In this document: piece by piece, positions 6,451 to 15,835 of the stretch
How the letters are laid out: each line of letters begins with the position of its first letter
Numbering within the stretch: position 1 is the first letter of the stretch
IMG/VR virus record: IMGVR_UViG_3300027810_000017
Location: 1 to 45,599 of that record
Direction: 5' to 3' (one strand)
Source of the DNA: a virus
Length of the DNA: 45,599 nucleotides
The notes under the pieces: model-generated
What the model was told of the DNA's origin: nothing
The model's database searches: none
The model's input: only the letters and a program-made list of their open reading frames with translations
Program-made: the position numbers and the translations under genes

Positions 6451-9400
6451 TGGCACACGTATATGAAAATATAAGATTTTTCGACAGTGAATCCGACGAC
6501 TTAAATTTAATTTGGGATGAAGAATTAAATATATGGAAAGGAGTTACATACCTGCCACTTGTATCAGCCGGATTATATGAGACTTTGACTTTATGTGTTT
6601 TAGAAGAAGTAGTAGGACCTCTAAATGAAATTCTATATATTACTCCAATAGCAGAGGCTTCAGGAAATGTTAAATTTTGCGCTGAATTTATAGATGATTA
6701 CAATACAAGCGAAGACTTGTATTTATACAGTGGCGAAAAAGAAAGTGGGGAATATTGTGTTCAAGTTGATAAAAAACAATTTCAAAACCTACTGCCATAT
6801 GAAACTGCAGGACAAGATGGCCACGCGGACGATCACACACATATTGTTAATACCAATTTAAAAGCCGATCCATTAGTTTGGAGAATCGCTTTAAATTCTG
6901 AAATTGAAGGTTTTCATATTAGGACATTAAGCATATGTGAATGGATTGATGGTGTTAATATAAAAGAAATTGCACAAATAAAAGTATATGGAGAAGTTGA
7001 AGGTGAAGACGAAAGATTAAAAGTATTATTGTCTAACATTGGAATGAACTTAGATGATTTAGATTACTTTATATTTAAAGACTCTAATATCCGAGAACAA
7101 TCTCCAGATTTTACTATCTTAAATCAAAAACGTAAGGAATTACTATTACAAGCTAGCCAAATAAAACCTTTTATTGGAACTTATAAGGCATTGTTAAGCG
7201 CGATTGATTTCTTCGGATACGACAAAATAACATTAAAGGAATATTGGTTAAATATTAATGAACAATCTGAAAACTTTGGAAAACTAAAGGCAGTCGCTGT
7301 TCCAAATCAAGATGCTGTTGGTTTTTTAGCTGATAAAAATAAAGGTGGAGAGTTACCAAGCTCAAATCAAAAGAAAACTTCAAGGTTTTCACTAGTGTAT
7401 AGATTAAATACGCCAACCGGTTTACAAGACGAATGGGATATCCCAACAGTAAAAGAAACTATTGATTATTCGCCAGATGAGGTTTTAATTAAATTATACG
7501 GATTAAAAAAGAAATTACAAAAAGATTACTTACCATTACAGGCAAAGATTGTAGATATTACAGGTGAAGGCGATTACTTTTCTCAATTTAATCAAAATGT
7601 TTGGAACAATCAGCATATGATTCAAAACCAAAATGCTGGAATAGAATTCAATCCGGTTATAAAGCCAGGAGGCAGAAACATTTTTATAGAGGATTTACGT
7701 AAGGTTGATTACAGACTAACAGGATTTAATCAAGACTTTAAAGCTTTAAAAGGTGTATACGAACAAACAGATATTGAATTTACAAATGCCCCAGTTATAA
7801 TTTCAGGGTATTGTAATAATATTTTAACAATTACTGGTGAAGATTTATCGAAAGAATGTACTTTAGATTTTTCATATCTAGAATCAACTACATTAGGATC
7901 TTATGTTGAAATATTAAATGTATCGTTTGATGGATCTAATACAGTAATAAAAACATCTGATGCAATAAGCACAGCATACGTCACACAAGTAGGAACTCAA
8001 ATTATTGCAATATACTCTAATACTTCTGAAATTATACGTGATTCAATTAACACGTTCTATACAGAATATTATAACAGTAATTTAGATACTTTTAATACGA
8101 TTGATGGAATTCCAATTGGAGCACCAATAAATCTAGAGATTGAGGGTATTGAAGATAGTTGGAATTCAGCTAGATTTACATGGATAGATGCACAAGATAC
8201 TGAAGTTTCTAATGTAATTCAATCCTTAGAAACAGATACATCATCCGCCGGATTAAATACATTAAGCAATTATAAAGAAGAACACGATAAAACTCTTAGT
8301 AATTTATTAACATGGAATAACTGGTGGCATCAAGGAGTTTATGAAATTGAATGGGTATTGAGAGGTCCTAGGAATTATCTAAAATCTTTTAGAGGACCTA
8401 TTAAAGAATATATTAATTTTCAAATGACGCTACCTTACTCCGGTTTATATACGGTTGAAGCTAACTTATATGATTTATATAATGTAAAAAGTACTAAGAT
8501 TTTAAAAGACGGAATTGAAGTTAAAAACAAAAATGTTGAAGTTTATGGTTTAACTCAATTAGCTCCTAAAAAATTAGATTGGAAGAATTACAAACATATA
8601 TGGGATATGGCAGGTTCTAGTTGGGATTGGTCACGTGAGAACGTTTTACCGGTTCGTGACGTAATTAGTACTTATTATTTAACAATGGATCGTGCAAATT
8701 ATGTTTATGATGAAAACACAGTTGGTATACCAGCATCAACAGTTAGGAGATATCTAGATAATACACCAGGAGGTACTGGATTTAAAGAAACAGCTGGTCC
8801 ATATCAATGGGCATCTCTTAAGGAACATGTGTGGGATGATGGTCCTGAAGTAACTTGGAAAATGACTAGAATCGGTTCAGATATTAATTCATCATTTCAA
8901 ATATGGGCATTACCTAATAATCAATGGATTAATATTACACAAGAAGATCCAGCAACTGGTATAATCTCAAGGGATAGTTATGAAATAATAAATACAATTC
9001 CAGCAACACCAGAAGCTACATCGCAATGGCAGTTAATTGCAGATGAACTTAGTAGTTTAGATTCTAACGAACATCCGATACTTTCTAAATTCAATTATAA
9101 TCCAATATTTAAAGATAACTTACCCTTTGATGTTGATGTCAATCCAACACCTGCACCCGGTGCTGAGGATCAATTGTTATACATACTAGCAGTCGGTAAA
9201 GAACCTACAAGAACATATGATTTTAAATCTGTTTGGATGAGTAACATAGAAAATAGCTCACCAGGTTCAGGAACAATTCGTGAACAAATAAACTTTATAA
9301 GTTATAACCCTAGTTTCGATGATACATATATAATAAACAATATGGCTGAGTTACACCTTTTAAATCACTTGACATTTTCTTATGATTTAAGTAACATGCC

Positions 9401-9584
9401 GGGAATAATTAGTCAACAATGGAAATTAACTAACAATACATTAAATATCGAAGATATATATTATAGTAATCCAATATTAACTCACGTATTTAAAGATAAA
9501 GGATATTACACAGTATCGTTAGATTTATTGGATTCTAATGGAAATAAAAACACAGTAAATAAAAACATATTAAAAATTATTTAA
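6450..9584 (+). CDS. 7: Baseplate wedge initiator, T4 gp7-like, with PKD-like C-terminus
   Basis: 1044 aa, nearly the size of T4 gp7 (1032 aa), in the same place after gp6. In T4 gp7 starts wedge assembly by binding gp10. The N-terminal third includes IREQSPDFTILNQKRKELLL and KPFIGTYKALLSAIDFFGYD, typical of this protein in T4-like phages. The last ~90 residues look like a PKD/Ig-type domain: SFDDTYIINN, a Trp-centred strand (SQQWKLTNN), and THVFKDKGYYTVSLDLLDSN. A similar segment (LPYSGLYTVEANLYDLYNVK) lies near residue 670. Assignment rests on size, order and N-terminal resemblance; the PKD-like end would be an added surface module. Confidence 0.6.
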   Translation: MAHVYENIRFFDSESDDLNLIWDEELNIWKGVTYLPLVSAGLYETLTLCVLEEVVGPLNEILYITPIAEASGNVKFCAEFIDDYNTSEDLYLYSGEKESGEYCVQVDKKQFQNLLPYETAGQDGHADDHTHIVNTNLKADPLVWRIALNSEIEGFHIRTLSICEWIDGVNIKEIAQIKVYGEVEGEDERLKVLLSNIGMNLDDLDYFIFKDSNIREQSPDFTILNQKRKELLLQASQIKPFIGTYKALLSAIDFFGYDKITLKEYWLNINEQSENFGKLKAVAVPNQDAVGFLADKNKGGELPSSNQKKTSRFSLVYRLNTPTGLQDEWDIPTVKETIDYSPDEVLIKLYGLKKKLQKDYLPLQAKIVDITGEGDYFSQFNQNVWNNQHMIQNQNAGIEFNPVIKPGGRNIFIEDLRKVDYRLTGFNQDFKALKGVYEQTDIEFTNAPVIISGYCNNILTITGEDLSKECTLDFSYLESTTLGSYVEILNVSFDGSNTVIKTSDAISTAYVTQVGTQIIAIYSNTSEIIRDSINTFYTEYYNSNLDTFNTIDGIPIGAPINLEIEGIEDSWNSARFTWIDAQDTEVSNVIQSLETDTSSAGLNTLSNYKEEHDKTLSNLLTWNNWWHQGVYEIEWVLRGPRNYLKSFRGPIKEYINFQMTLPYSGLYTVEANLYDLYNVKSTKILKDGIEVKNKNVEVYGLTQLAPKKLDWKNYKHIWDMAGSSWDWSRENVLPVRDVISTYYLTMDRANYVYDENTVGIPASTVRRYLDNTPGGTGFKETAGPYQWASLKEHVWDDGPEVTWKMTRIGSDINSSFQIWALPNNQWINITQEDPATGIISRDSYEIINTIPATPEATSQWQLIADELSSLDSNEHPILSKFNYNPIFKDNLPFDVDVNPTPAPGAEDQLLYILAVGKEPTRTYDFKSVWMSNIENSSPGSGTIREQINFISYNPSFDDTYIINNMAELHLLNHLTFSYDLSNMPGIISQQWKLTNNTLNIEDIYYSNPILTHVFKDKGYYTVSLDLLDSNGNKNTVNKNILKII

Positions 9585-9585
9585 A

Positions 9586-10131
9586 ATGGCAAGTATCACA
9601 CAAATTTTAGGAACAGACAGTTTATCTTCGTCAAGAATCGTATTAAACGATAATTTTCAACAGATAAATGATGAGCTGACTAGCATCAGTAATTTACTAG
9701 ATGTTAGTACTCAAACATTAACTCTTACAGGATCAATAGGAGGATCTTCGTTAAATATCAATGGTATATTAACAGCGGATTCAACTTCAGTTAATGTATT
9801 AAAACCGATAACAATCACAAGTGTATTGACATTACAAGGTGGTTTAATTTATTCTGTAGCGACAGGTTCAGTTGGTATAATGCCTGCACTGTATACAAAA
9901 TCAACGTATGTATTAGATGGAACAGCCTTAACAACAACCAACGTTGTTGCATTAGGAACGGAAGGACAACATGTAACTTTTATTGCAGCAGGAAACGTTG
10001 ATATCGATGCATCAAACATTGCAGGAGTTTCAGCTAACTTTACAATAACAGATAACGGAACGTTAACATTAAGGCAAGTTGGTAGTTTGTGGTATGTTAT
10101 TTCACATGCTAACACTACATTAACTTTTTAA
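9586..10131 (+). CDS. Small beta-rich tail or fibre protein
   Basis: 181 aa with one base between the gp7-like stop and this ATG. It begins with a helical stretch (SSSRIVLNDNFQQINDELTSISNLLD) and continues as Thr/Ser/Ile-rich alternating strands (LTLTGSIGGSSLNING, VLKPITITSVLTLQGG), typical of trimeric fibre or spike proteins. The motif VLNDNFQQINDEL resembles the N-terminal fibre-attachment segments of the two collagen-like proteins at 20455 and 23461 (KLNFNFSQL, KVNYNFDQL), suggesting the same mode of docking to the baseplate. No enzymatic motif is seen. Confidence 0.55.
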   Translation: MASITQILGTDSLSSSRIVLNDNFQQINDELTSISNLLDVSTQTLTLTGSIGGSSLNINGILTADSTSVNVLKPITITSVLTLQGGLIYSVATGSVGIMPALYTKSTYVLDGTALTTTNVVALGTEGQHVTFIAAGNVDIDASNIAGVSANFTITDNGTLTLRQVGSLWYVISHANTTLTF

Positions 10132-10147
10132 AAAATAAAATAAGTAA

Positions 10148-12100
10148 ATGGCTACACCATTAATTAGAATTCCTCAAGAACAGGGAGGTACTATGTACGC
10201 TTTCTCTAGTGCGGCTAGAGATCTTACTCGTGCTTATTACAATCCAGATATTGTTTTTGAATATTCAAAATTCGCATTATTAGATTTACCAGTGGTTGCG
10301 GCACCCTCAGGTACAAGTAATTATATACAATTCGGTAATTTATTCGAAGGAGGCCAAGTGGCCAGTGGAAGTACAGCAACAAGCTACGACGGCACTGACC
10401 CTGACGATAATGCCAATCGCCATTTTGCACAAACGTTTCAAAATTACGCACTTAACCTAGAGAACTTTATTTTAACAGATGATGACTTTGACAATTCAAT
10501 ATACTCATCGGATTCTGAAAAGATTTTCTTTAAATGGCTGAACGAAATTGGAGCATTTAGAACCAGGCCTGCTAATTCACAAGAAGCAGCTTCAGGATTT
10601 AACAGGAGAGTAGAGGAAGATGATTCGATACAAAGTGGATCAGAATACAGCCAAGTAGTTAAATACTTAGGAAACGTAGACGTAACTAATGATAAAAATT
10701 ATAATGGTGATACTTATAATGAAGTCTTTATTAACGTACCTTCTTCAGTCGGTTACACGCCAACTGTCTTATTTAAGAATTCAAACTATAACACAACAGC
10801 AACATCCTACGAACCAACAACTTATATTAATGGAAGAGACGGACAAGTACACCCTGATTCTAATATTGGAATAAGGTCTTTGGCAGATTCAAATGAAGGT
10901 ACTATTAATATAGATCCTAACTCAACATATAATTACGGAATCGAATGGAGTCCAGTAACATATGCTGCAATTGATGGAGATGCTAAATTAAATAATGTTT
11001 TAGATTATTCAAAAAGAGGTGGAGATTTTAGATTTAATGCGATCTTAGTTTACTATGACGTATATTCTAAATCTAACCCAGGAAACAGAACAACAAACTT
11101 ATACGGGGTTATTTTATTAGATAACTTTAAAAATGATCCAGGAAGTACTGGATGGTATTTACCTGAATTAAGTAAATATAAACCAAATGAAGTAACCGGA
11201 TTAAATGGTAACGCATTTGCATTAAAATTAAATGTTAAATTTAATTCATCTTTAGATAATGTAGGTATTGAAACAAACATCAATGACTTTACTACATTCT
11301 CAATGGATTTATTCTTCGATACTACAAGTTCTTTAGAGAACGCTGCTAAAATATTAGCAGAAGCTAGTCATAGATTTAATAAAATATCTGAAAGATTAGA
11401 TGGATTAGAAAATTTAATGATGACATCGATTGACCAAAGTAATATTGTTAACAAAGTTATAGAGTTAGAAAAATCTATAGAAGATGCTTCACTAAATTAT
11501 GCAAGTGCTGGATCTGTATTAGACATTATATCTAAAACAAATGACAGATTAAACCAAGTTATTAGCGGAAAGATACCAACTGAGGTTCAATATAACACAG
11601 ACGTTATCGCTGCAGGAAATGGAATTGTAATTGATAAGAGTAATCCTAAGAAGATAAAAATACAAAACACGAATAACGGATATAGTCTTAATGAATTACA
11701 CATCTACACTTTAACAGGAGGAGCTATTTCAGGTAAAATTAGTGAATCTCTTAAATGGAATCCAGCTCAGGCAGATATAACAGGTATTTGGACTAGACTT
11801 AAAAGATATGATAATTTAATTAGAGTGTATAATGAAGACGAGGACTTTGTAAGAGACTTAGATATATACTTAGACGATAGTGTTATTCCAGTTAAATTGG
11901 GACAGGTTATTAAATTAACTTTTAAAACTCCAGTTGACCACATGGATGGCAATAAAATTAATATATTCGTAGGTAAAAAAGATAAATGGGAATTAAAAAA
12001 TACGATCAATGAATCTGATCTATTAAGTAATAAACCATATATCGAATTAGTTTGCGTTGATGAAATAAACAAGACATTCGAACTTGAAATGATAAGATAA
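10148..12100 (+). CDS. Virion structural protein, baseplate region
   Basis: 650 aa. The N-terminal half is a globular region (FSSAARDLTRAYYNPDIVF, SEKIFFKWLNEIGAFRTRP). Around residues 390-480 there is a long predicted coiled coil (ILAEASHRFNKISERLDGLE, VNKVIELEKSIEDASLNYAS), then a beta-rich end. This head-stalk-tail layout fits a baseplate or short-fibre component. In T4 the corresponding slot holds gp8, but I see no clear match to gp8. It is two bases upstream of the next structural gene. Role inferred from context. Confidence 0.55.
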   Translation: MATPLIRIPQEQGGTMYAFSSAARDLTRAYYNPDIVFEYSKFALLDLPVVAAPSGTSNYIQFGNLFEGGQVASGSTATSYDGTDPDDNANRHFAQTFQNYALNLENFILTDDDFDNSIYSSDSEKIFFKWLNEIGAFRTRPANSQEAASGFNRRVEEDDSIQSGSEYSQVVKYLGNVDVTNDKNYNGDTYNEVFINVPSSVGYTPTVLFKNSNYNTTATSYEPTTYINGRDGQVHPDSNIGIRSLADSNEGTINIDPNSTYNYGIEWSPVTYAAIDGDAKLNNVLDYSKRGGDFRFNAILVYYDVYSKSNPGNRTTNLYGVILLDNFKNDPGSTGWYLPELSKYKPNEVTGLNGNAFALKLNVKFNSSLDNVGIETNINDFTTFSMDLFFDTTSSLENAAKILAEASHRFNKISERLDGLENLMMTSIDQSNIVNKVIELEKSIEDASLNYASAGSVLDIISKTNDRLNQVISGKIPTEVQYNTDVIAAGNGIVIDKSNPKKIKIQNTNNGYSLNELHIYTLTGGAISGKISESLKWNPAQADITGIWTRLKRYDNLIRVYNEDEDFVRDLDIYLDDSVIPVKLGQVIKLTFKTPVDHMDGNKINIFVGKKDKWELKNTINESDLLSNKPYIELVCVDEINKTFELEMIR

Positions 12101-12102
12101 TT

Positions 12103-15100
12103 ATGAGTGCACAAAATTCAATATCACAATTACTTGAACAGTTTCTAGAATTAAACACTAATTCTCTAGAAACTTTCAATCGTATTAATGAGGCGATCTC
12201 AACAGATAAAGAAACAGTTACTGTAGATTTATGGGACCCTTCTGGCGAAGGAGTTAAATCAGTACAGATACCTGCATTTGGTTACCTAAAGAGAGAAATT
12301 GAAAGACTAAATAAAAATTTAGAGTCTATTTCTGGAGTTGAAGGTAATGGAGCTAGTGTACGATTAAAAGACGGTACTTATAGAAAAGTATATACTTCTA
12401 GACTTAAAGGACCTTCTAAGCCAATCACATCACTAGCATCACCTACTAAATTTAATACAAAATTAAATGAATTCTTTGAGGACTTTTTAAATCCTCTATT
12501 AACAGTTCGATTAGACGTTAGTGGTCAAATTCCAGTAGAAACTGAAAGAGTTTATATTGAAAGATTTATTTTTGATTCAAATGACGGAGCAACATCAGAT
12601 TCTTTTAATGAACTATATAAAGGAGAAAGCGAAATAGTATATAAAGAATTGCAAGACAAAATTACAGAAGATAATCTAAAATATTATTTAGATTCTGAAG
12701 TAATTGAAATGCCAATTAGAACAATACAATATTTTGGAGACTTTGATGTCACTAGAATATCTAATGAACAGAGATCAAAGATTGTTGATGGAACCACTCA
12801 AACTAAAACTATTAAGTTATTTACGCTTGATAAGTTAAGTTACTCAGATTCATCTAAAACACTTCTAGAGACTGAAGTTTTAAAAGTTTCAGATTCATTA
12901 GTAATCAATTCAGGAGAATTAAAGACAAGATATATTGTTAGATCTATTGATAGTTCAACATCACAGGTTGAATTAGAATTAATTGAAGGATTTGAATCTA
13001 TTAAAGTAGGTTCTAATGTTCTTTCAATATACCGAGATATTGATTTAGATTTAGATGTAGAGATTAAAATAGGTTTTAATGAAAAACAAATAGTATTTAT
13101 TAAACCAATTGATCCTAGATCAAACATACCTTCAAACGAATATTCACCAGGTATTGGTTTTTATTCTAATGAATTACAAATTGAAGCAGAGGATGGAACT
13201 ATTAAGAATTTATCATCTTATTATAGAGATGAAGTATCTGACTTTGGTCAGTTTATTAAAGGACTTAGTGTAGATTATATTCCTCCAGCAGCAATCGGTG
13301 TAACACCTGATTCTCCGGCAATATCATCTGAGAATTTAAAGGTTATTCAAATAAACAAACATTTAACGGATAACACTACAACTAAAAAAATTAAACAACT
13401 TAAGTCAGACAAATTATCTGCTGATCAAAGTTTAAAAAATATTAATGAGGCTATTAAAGTTAAAAAGTCTCTATTAAATACTAAGAAATTTGAATCTAAA
13501 GTAGAGAGAGATAAGCAATTCAACGAATTTAAGGCACTTGTAGATGAAAAGTCTTCAGAAGTTAAATTATTCGGATCTATCGTTGCTGAGATTAAAGCAT
13601 CTGCGGATTCTTCTGATATATCTTCAGCATCTCCTAAATTTAGAGTTAGAGGATTTTGGCCAATACCTGCACCTAAGACTTTTGGTGAAGAACTTTCTCA
13701 AGAAGTTGTTCAATTTAAAACTAGATACAGATACGTATCAACTTCAGGTAAAACCTCTAGTATTGATCAGATAGCATTTAATGATACTACTAATAATACT
13801 AAAAAGACAGCAGCCTTTTCAAACTGGGTTGAAGTTGATGGTCCTGTTAGAAAGAGAGAATTAAACGAAGATGGAAAATATAAATGGATAATTGAAAGTG
13901 AAGAAGACTCACAAGCAGTTAACTTTAATTCAATCGACTTACCTATTAGATCAGGAGAGATTGTTGAAATCATGGTTAAATCCGTGTCAGAAGCAGGTTT
14001 CCCAGCAAATCCACTAACAAGTGAATGGTCTGATGTTATTAAGGTAGAATTCCCAGAAGGAGAATTATCAACAGATTCTCTTGCAGGTTTAGTTTCTCAA
14101 AATGAATTAGACAACTTAAAGGTTTCTTTAAAAGAAGATCTTGAATCAATTGGAGTATACGATCACGTTGGAGATTCATTTACAATAAACGAAAAGTATT
14201 ACGCACACAACGCAGCGGCACTTGCATCTGGCTTTTTAACTGGAGAGCAAAACCCTATTTCAGTATATGATAAGCTTTTACAACTTCAAATTGAAGTAGA
14301 AACGTTAAGAGCTCAAATAGATGGAACTATTGGAGAATTATTAGTACAACTAGTAGATGAAGATGGTAATGTAACTCCGGTATCAAATAATAGTACTGTA
14401 AAATTATTTGCAGGATATTATATTGACGAAATTCCTTCAACAAATAGTAAAGGATCTATTGTTACTAAAAACTTTAAAATAAACCTATCCAATACTAAAG
14501 CTTCTAATTTAGAATTAATAGCAAGAATATTAGGAGACACAGATCAACCTGCCTATTCTTCAACAGCATCTTCTAAATGGGGATTACAGTCCGGGACAAT
14601 AGACCCTACCGTGGCGTCTAATGCATATTATACAACTGAAGGAAGATATGATTTAGTGCCAGTGGTTTATCAAAACCTTGAAGACACAGAGTCTGGTGAA
14701 GTTTATTTTAATGATAGCCCTATTCAATCTTCACAGTTAAGAGGTCAATTCATATATTCAAGATTTATGAATCTTGCAAATAGCAATGGATTATATTTAC
14801 AAGAAGCAGAAGGAACTTACGGTGATATAGATGTTGATGATGTATCAGGTTATGATGTGTACGAATACGGTATTAATACTGCGTATTTAATAACGGTATC
14901 AGGCGGTGGAGATATTCCTTTGTTGGGAACAACAGGTTCTAAAAATTTTACAGGTGCAGTTCAAGGAACTTATGCACAAAGCAGTACAACTGGAGATTTT
15001 ATATGGAACGGTAAGAACGGTACTAACCATGGTGTTCTAGGAGTATCTCAGGTAACACCTGCTTTATATGATAATGCAATATTTATACATGAAAATCATC

Positions 15101-15771
15101 CAAAAGCTATAGCAGCCATATCAGCTGCTGGCCTAGACGCATTGCAAATTGCAAGTAATGGTTTAATTGGATTTCCAAAGACAACCCCTAGAAAAGCAGG
15201 AGATTCATTCGGAAAACAACAAACACCTTTTAAATTAACACCAACCAGAGCAGCTGCAGGTACAGGTGGATATGGAACTAGAACAGCTTCAAAAAGTTCA
15301 TTTGAACCAGATGATCAATATTTATTAGGAGGAAAATCATGTGGATCTTTCTTATACATATCCCCTTTAAGTAAGGATTCTTTAGTAGTTGATGCTAGTA
15401 ACAAAAGAGGTAAAAAGATTATAGAGGGAAGCAGTGCTAATTCTATCACGGTAGATTTAGTATTCCAATACAGGATGACTGATTATTATGGAACAGGTAG
15501 TGGAGCTGGATCTGGTAAAATAGGCGGTATAGTTAGTAATACTTTCCAGAATTTAACTTACTCTAAGAAAATTGGAGTAGATATTATAGACTCAAACAGT
15601 AATGATTTTCAGTTTGATGTTGAAGTATACGCAAAATATAGAGCAACCGGTAAAAATATAAATTCAATAACTTCTTCAATGTTAACCAATTATAGAAATA
15701 ATGGTAAATATACACCTTTCGGAGGTAGAGACGTTGATTTTTCAATACCTAGTATACGAGAAAGATATTAG
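12103..15771 (+). CDS. Large virion structural protein (1222 aa) with FN3-like region
   Basis: Starts two bases after the preceding stop. The N-terminal region is helical (ISQLLEQFLELNTNSLETFN, FGYLKREIERLNKNLESISG). A coiled coil lies around residues 425-495 (IKQLKSDKLSADQSLKNINE). The following ~130 residues (RVRGFWPIPAP to the SEWSDVIKVEFPEG strand) look like a fibronectin type III-like module. The C-terminal third is beta-rich and carries the flexible linker YYGTGSGAGSGKIGG near residue 1130. It is probably part of the baseplate periphery or a fibre connector. No T4 gene name can be given. Confidence 0.55.
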   Translation: MSAQNSISQLLEQFLELNTNSLETFNRINEAISTDKETVTVDLWDPSGEGVKSVQIPAFGYLKREIERLNKNLESISGVEGNGASVRLKDGTYRKVYTSRLKGPSKPITSLASPTKFNTKLNEFFEDFLNPLLTVRLDVSGQIPVETERVYIERFIFDSNDGATSDSFNELYKGESEIVYKELQDKITEDNLKYYLDSEVIEMPIRTIQYFGDFDVTRISNEQRSKIVDGTTQTKTIKLFTLDKLSYSDSSKTLLETEVLKVSDSLVINSGELKTRYIVRSIDSSTSQVELELIEGFESIKVGSNVLSIYRDIDLDLDVEIKIGFNEKQIVFIKPIDPRSNIPSNEYSPGIGFYSNELQIEAEDGTIKNLSSYYRDEVSDFGQFIKGLSVDYIPPAAIGVTPDSPAISSENLKVIQINKHLTDNTTTKKIKQLKSDKLSADQSLKNINEAIKVKKSLLNTKKFESKVERDKQFNEFKALVDEKSSEVKLFGSIVAEIKASADSSDISSASPKFRVRGFWPIPAPKTFGEELSQEVVQFKTRYRYVSTSGKTSSIDQIAFNDTTNNTKKTAAFSNWVEVDGPVRKRELNEDGKYKWIIESEEDSQAVNFNSIDLPIRSGEIVEIMVKSVSEAGFPANPLTSEWSDVIKVEFPEGELSTDSLAGLVSQNELDNLKVSLKEDLESIGVYDHVGDSFTINEKYYAHNAAALASGFLTGEQNPISVYDKLLQLQIEVETLRAQIDGTIGELLVQLVDEDGNVTPVSNNSTVKLFAGYYIDEIPSTNSKGSIVTKNFKINLSNTKASNLELIARILGDTDQPAYSSTASSKWGLQSGTIDPTVASNAYYTTEGRYDLVPVVYQNLEDTESGEVYFNDSPIQSSQLRGQFIYSRFMNLANSNGLYLQEAEGTYGDIDVDDVSGYDVYEYGINTAYLITVSGGGDIPLLGTTGSKNFTGAVQGTYAQSSTTGDFIWNGKNGTNHGVLGVSQVTPALYDNAIFIHENHPKAIAAISAAGLDALQIASNGLIGFPKTTPRKAGDSFGKQQTPFKLTPTRAAAGTGGYGTRTASKSSFEPDDQYLLGGKSCGSFLYISPLSKDSLVVDASNKRGKKIIEGSSANSITVDLVFQYRMTDYYGTGSGAGSGKIGGIVSNTFQNLTYSKKIGVDIIDSNSNDFQFDVEVYAKYRATGKNINSITSSMLTNYRNNGKYTPFGGRDVDFSIPSIRERY

Positions 15772-15784
15772 ATATATCTAACAA

Positions 15785-15831
15785 GGGACCTCTTAAAATT
15801 ATGATATATAATTTAAATAAAAAGAGGTCCC
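15785..15831 (+). terminator. 10-bp perfect hairpin before the 1537-aa gene
   Basis: GGGACCTCTT (15785-15794) pairs perfectly with AAGAGGTCCC (15822-15831) across a 27-nt AT-rich loop. The second arm ends 4 bases before the ATG at 15836 and is not followed by a U-run, so a plain intrinsic terminator is doubtful. It may be a processing site, a translation-control stem, or a bidirectional element. The loop holds GATATATAAT (15803-15812). Confidence 0.55.
15803..15812 (+). promoter_or_regulatory. Candidate promoter motif GATATATAAT
   Basis: This decamer is exactly repeated at 29415-29424 and 41212-41221, all in short intergenic spaces ahead of genes. Here it lies 23 bases upstream of the start of the 1537-aa structural gene, inside the loop of a hairpin. 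It could be a late-promoter -10 element divergent from T4's TATAAATA. In AT-rich DNA, chance recurrence is possible. Confidence 0.3.
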
Positions 15832-15835
15832 ATCA

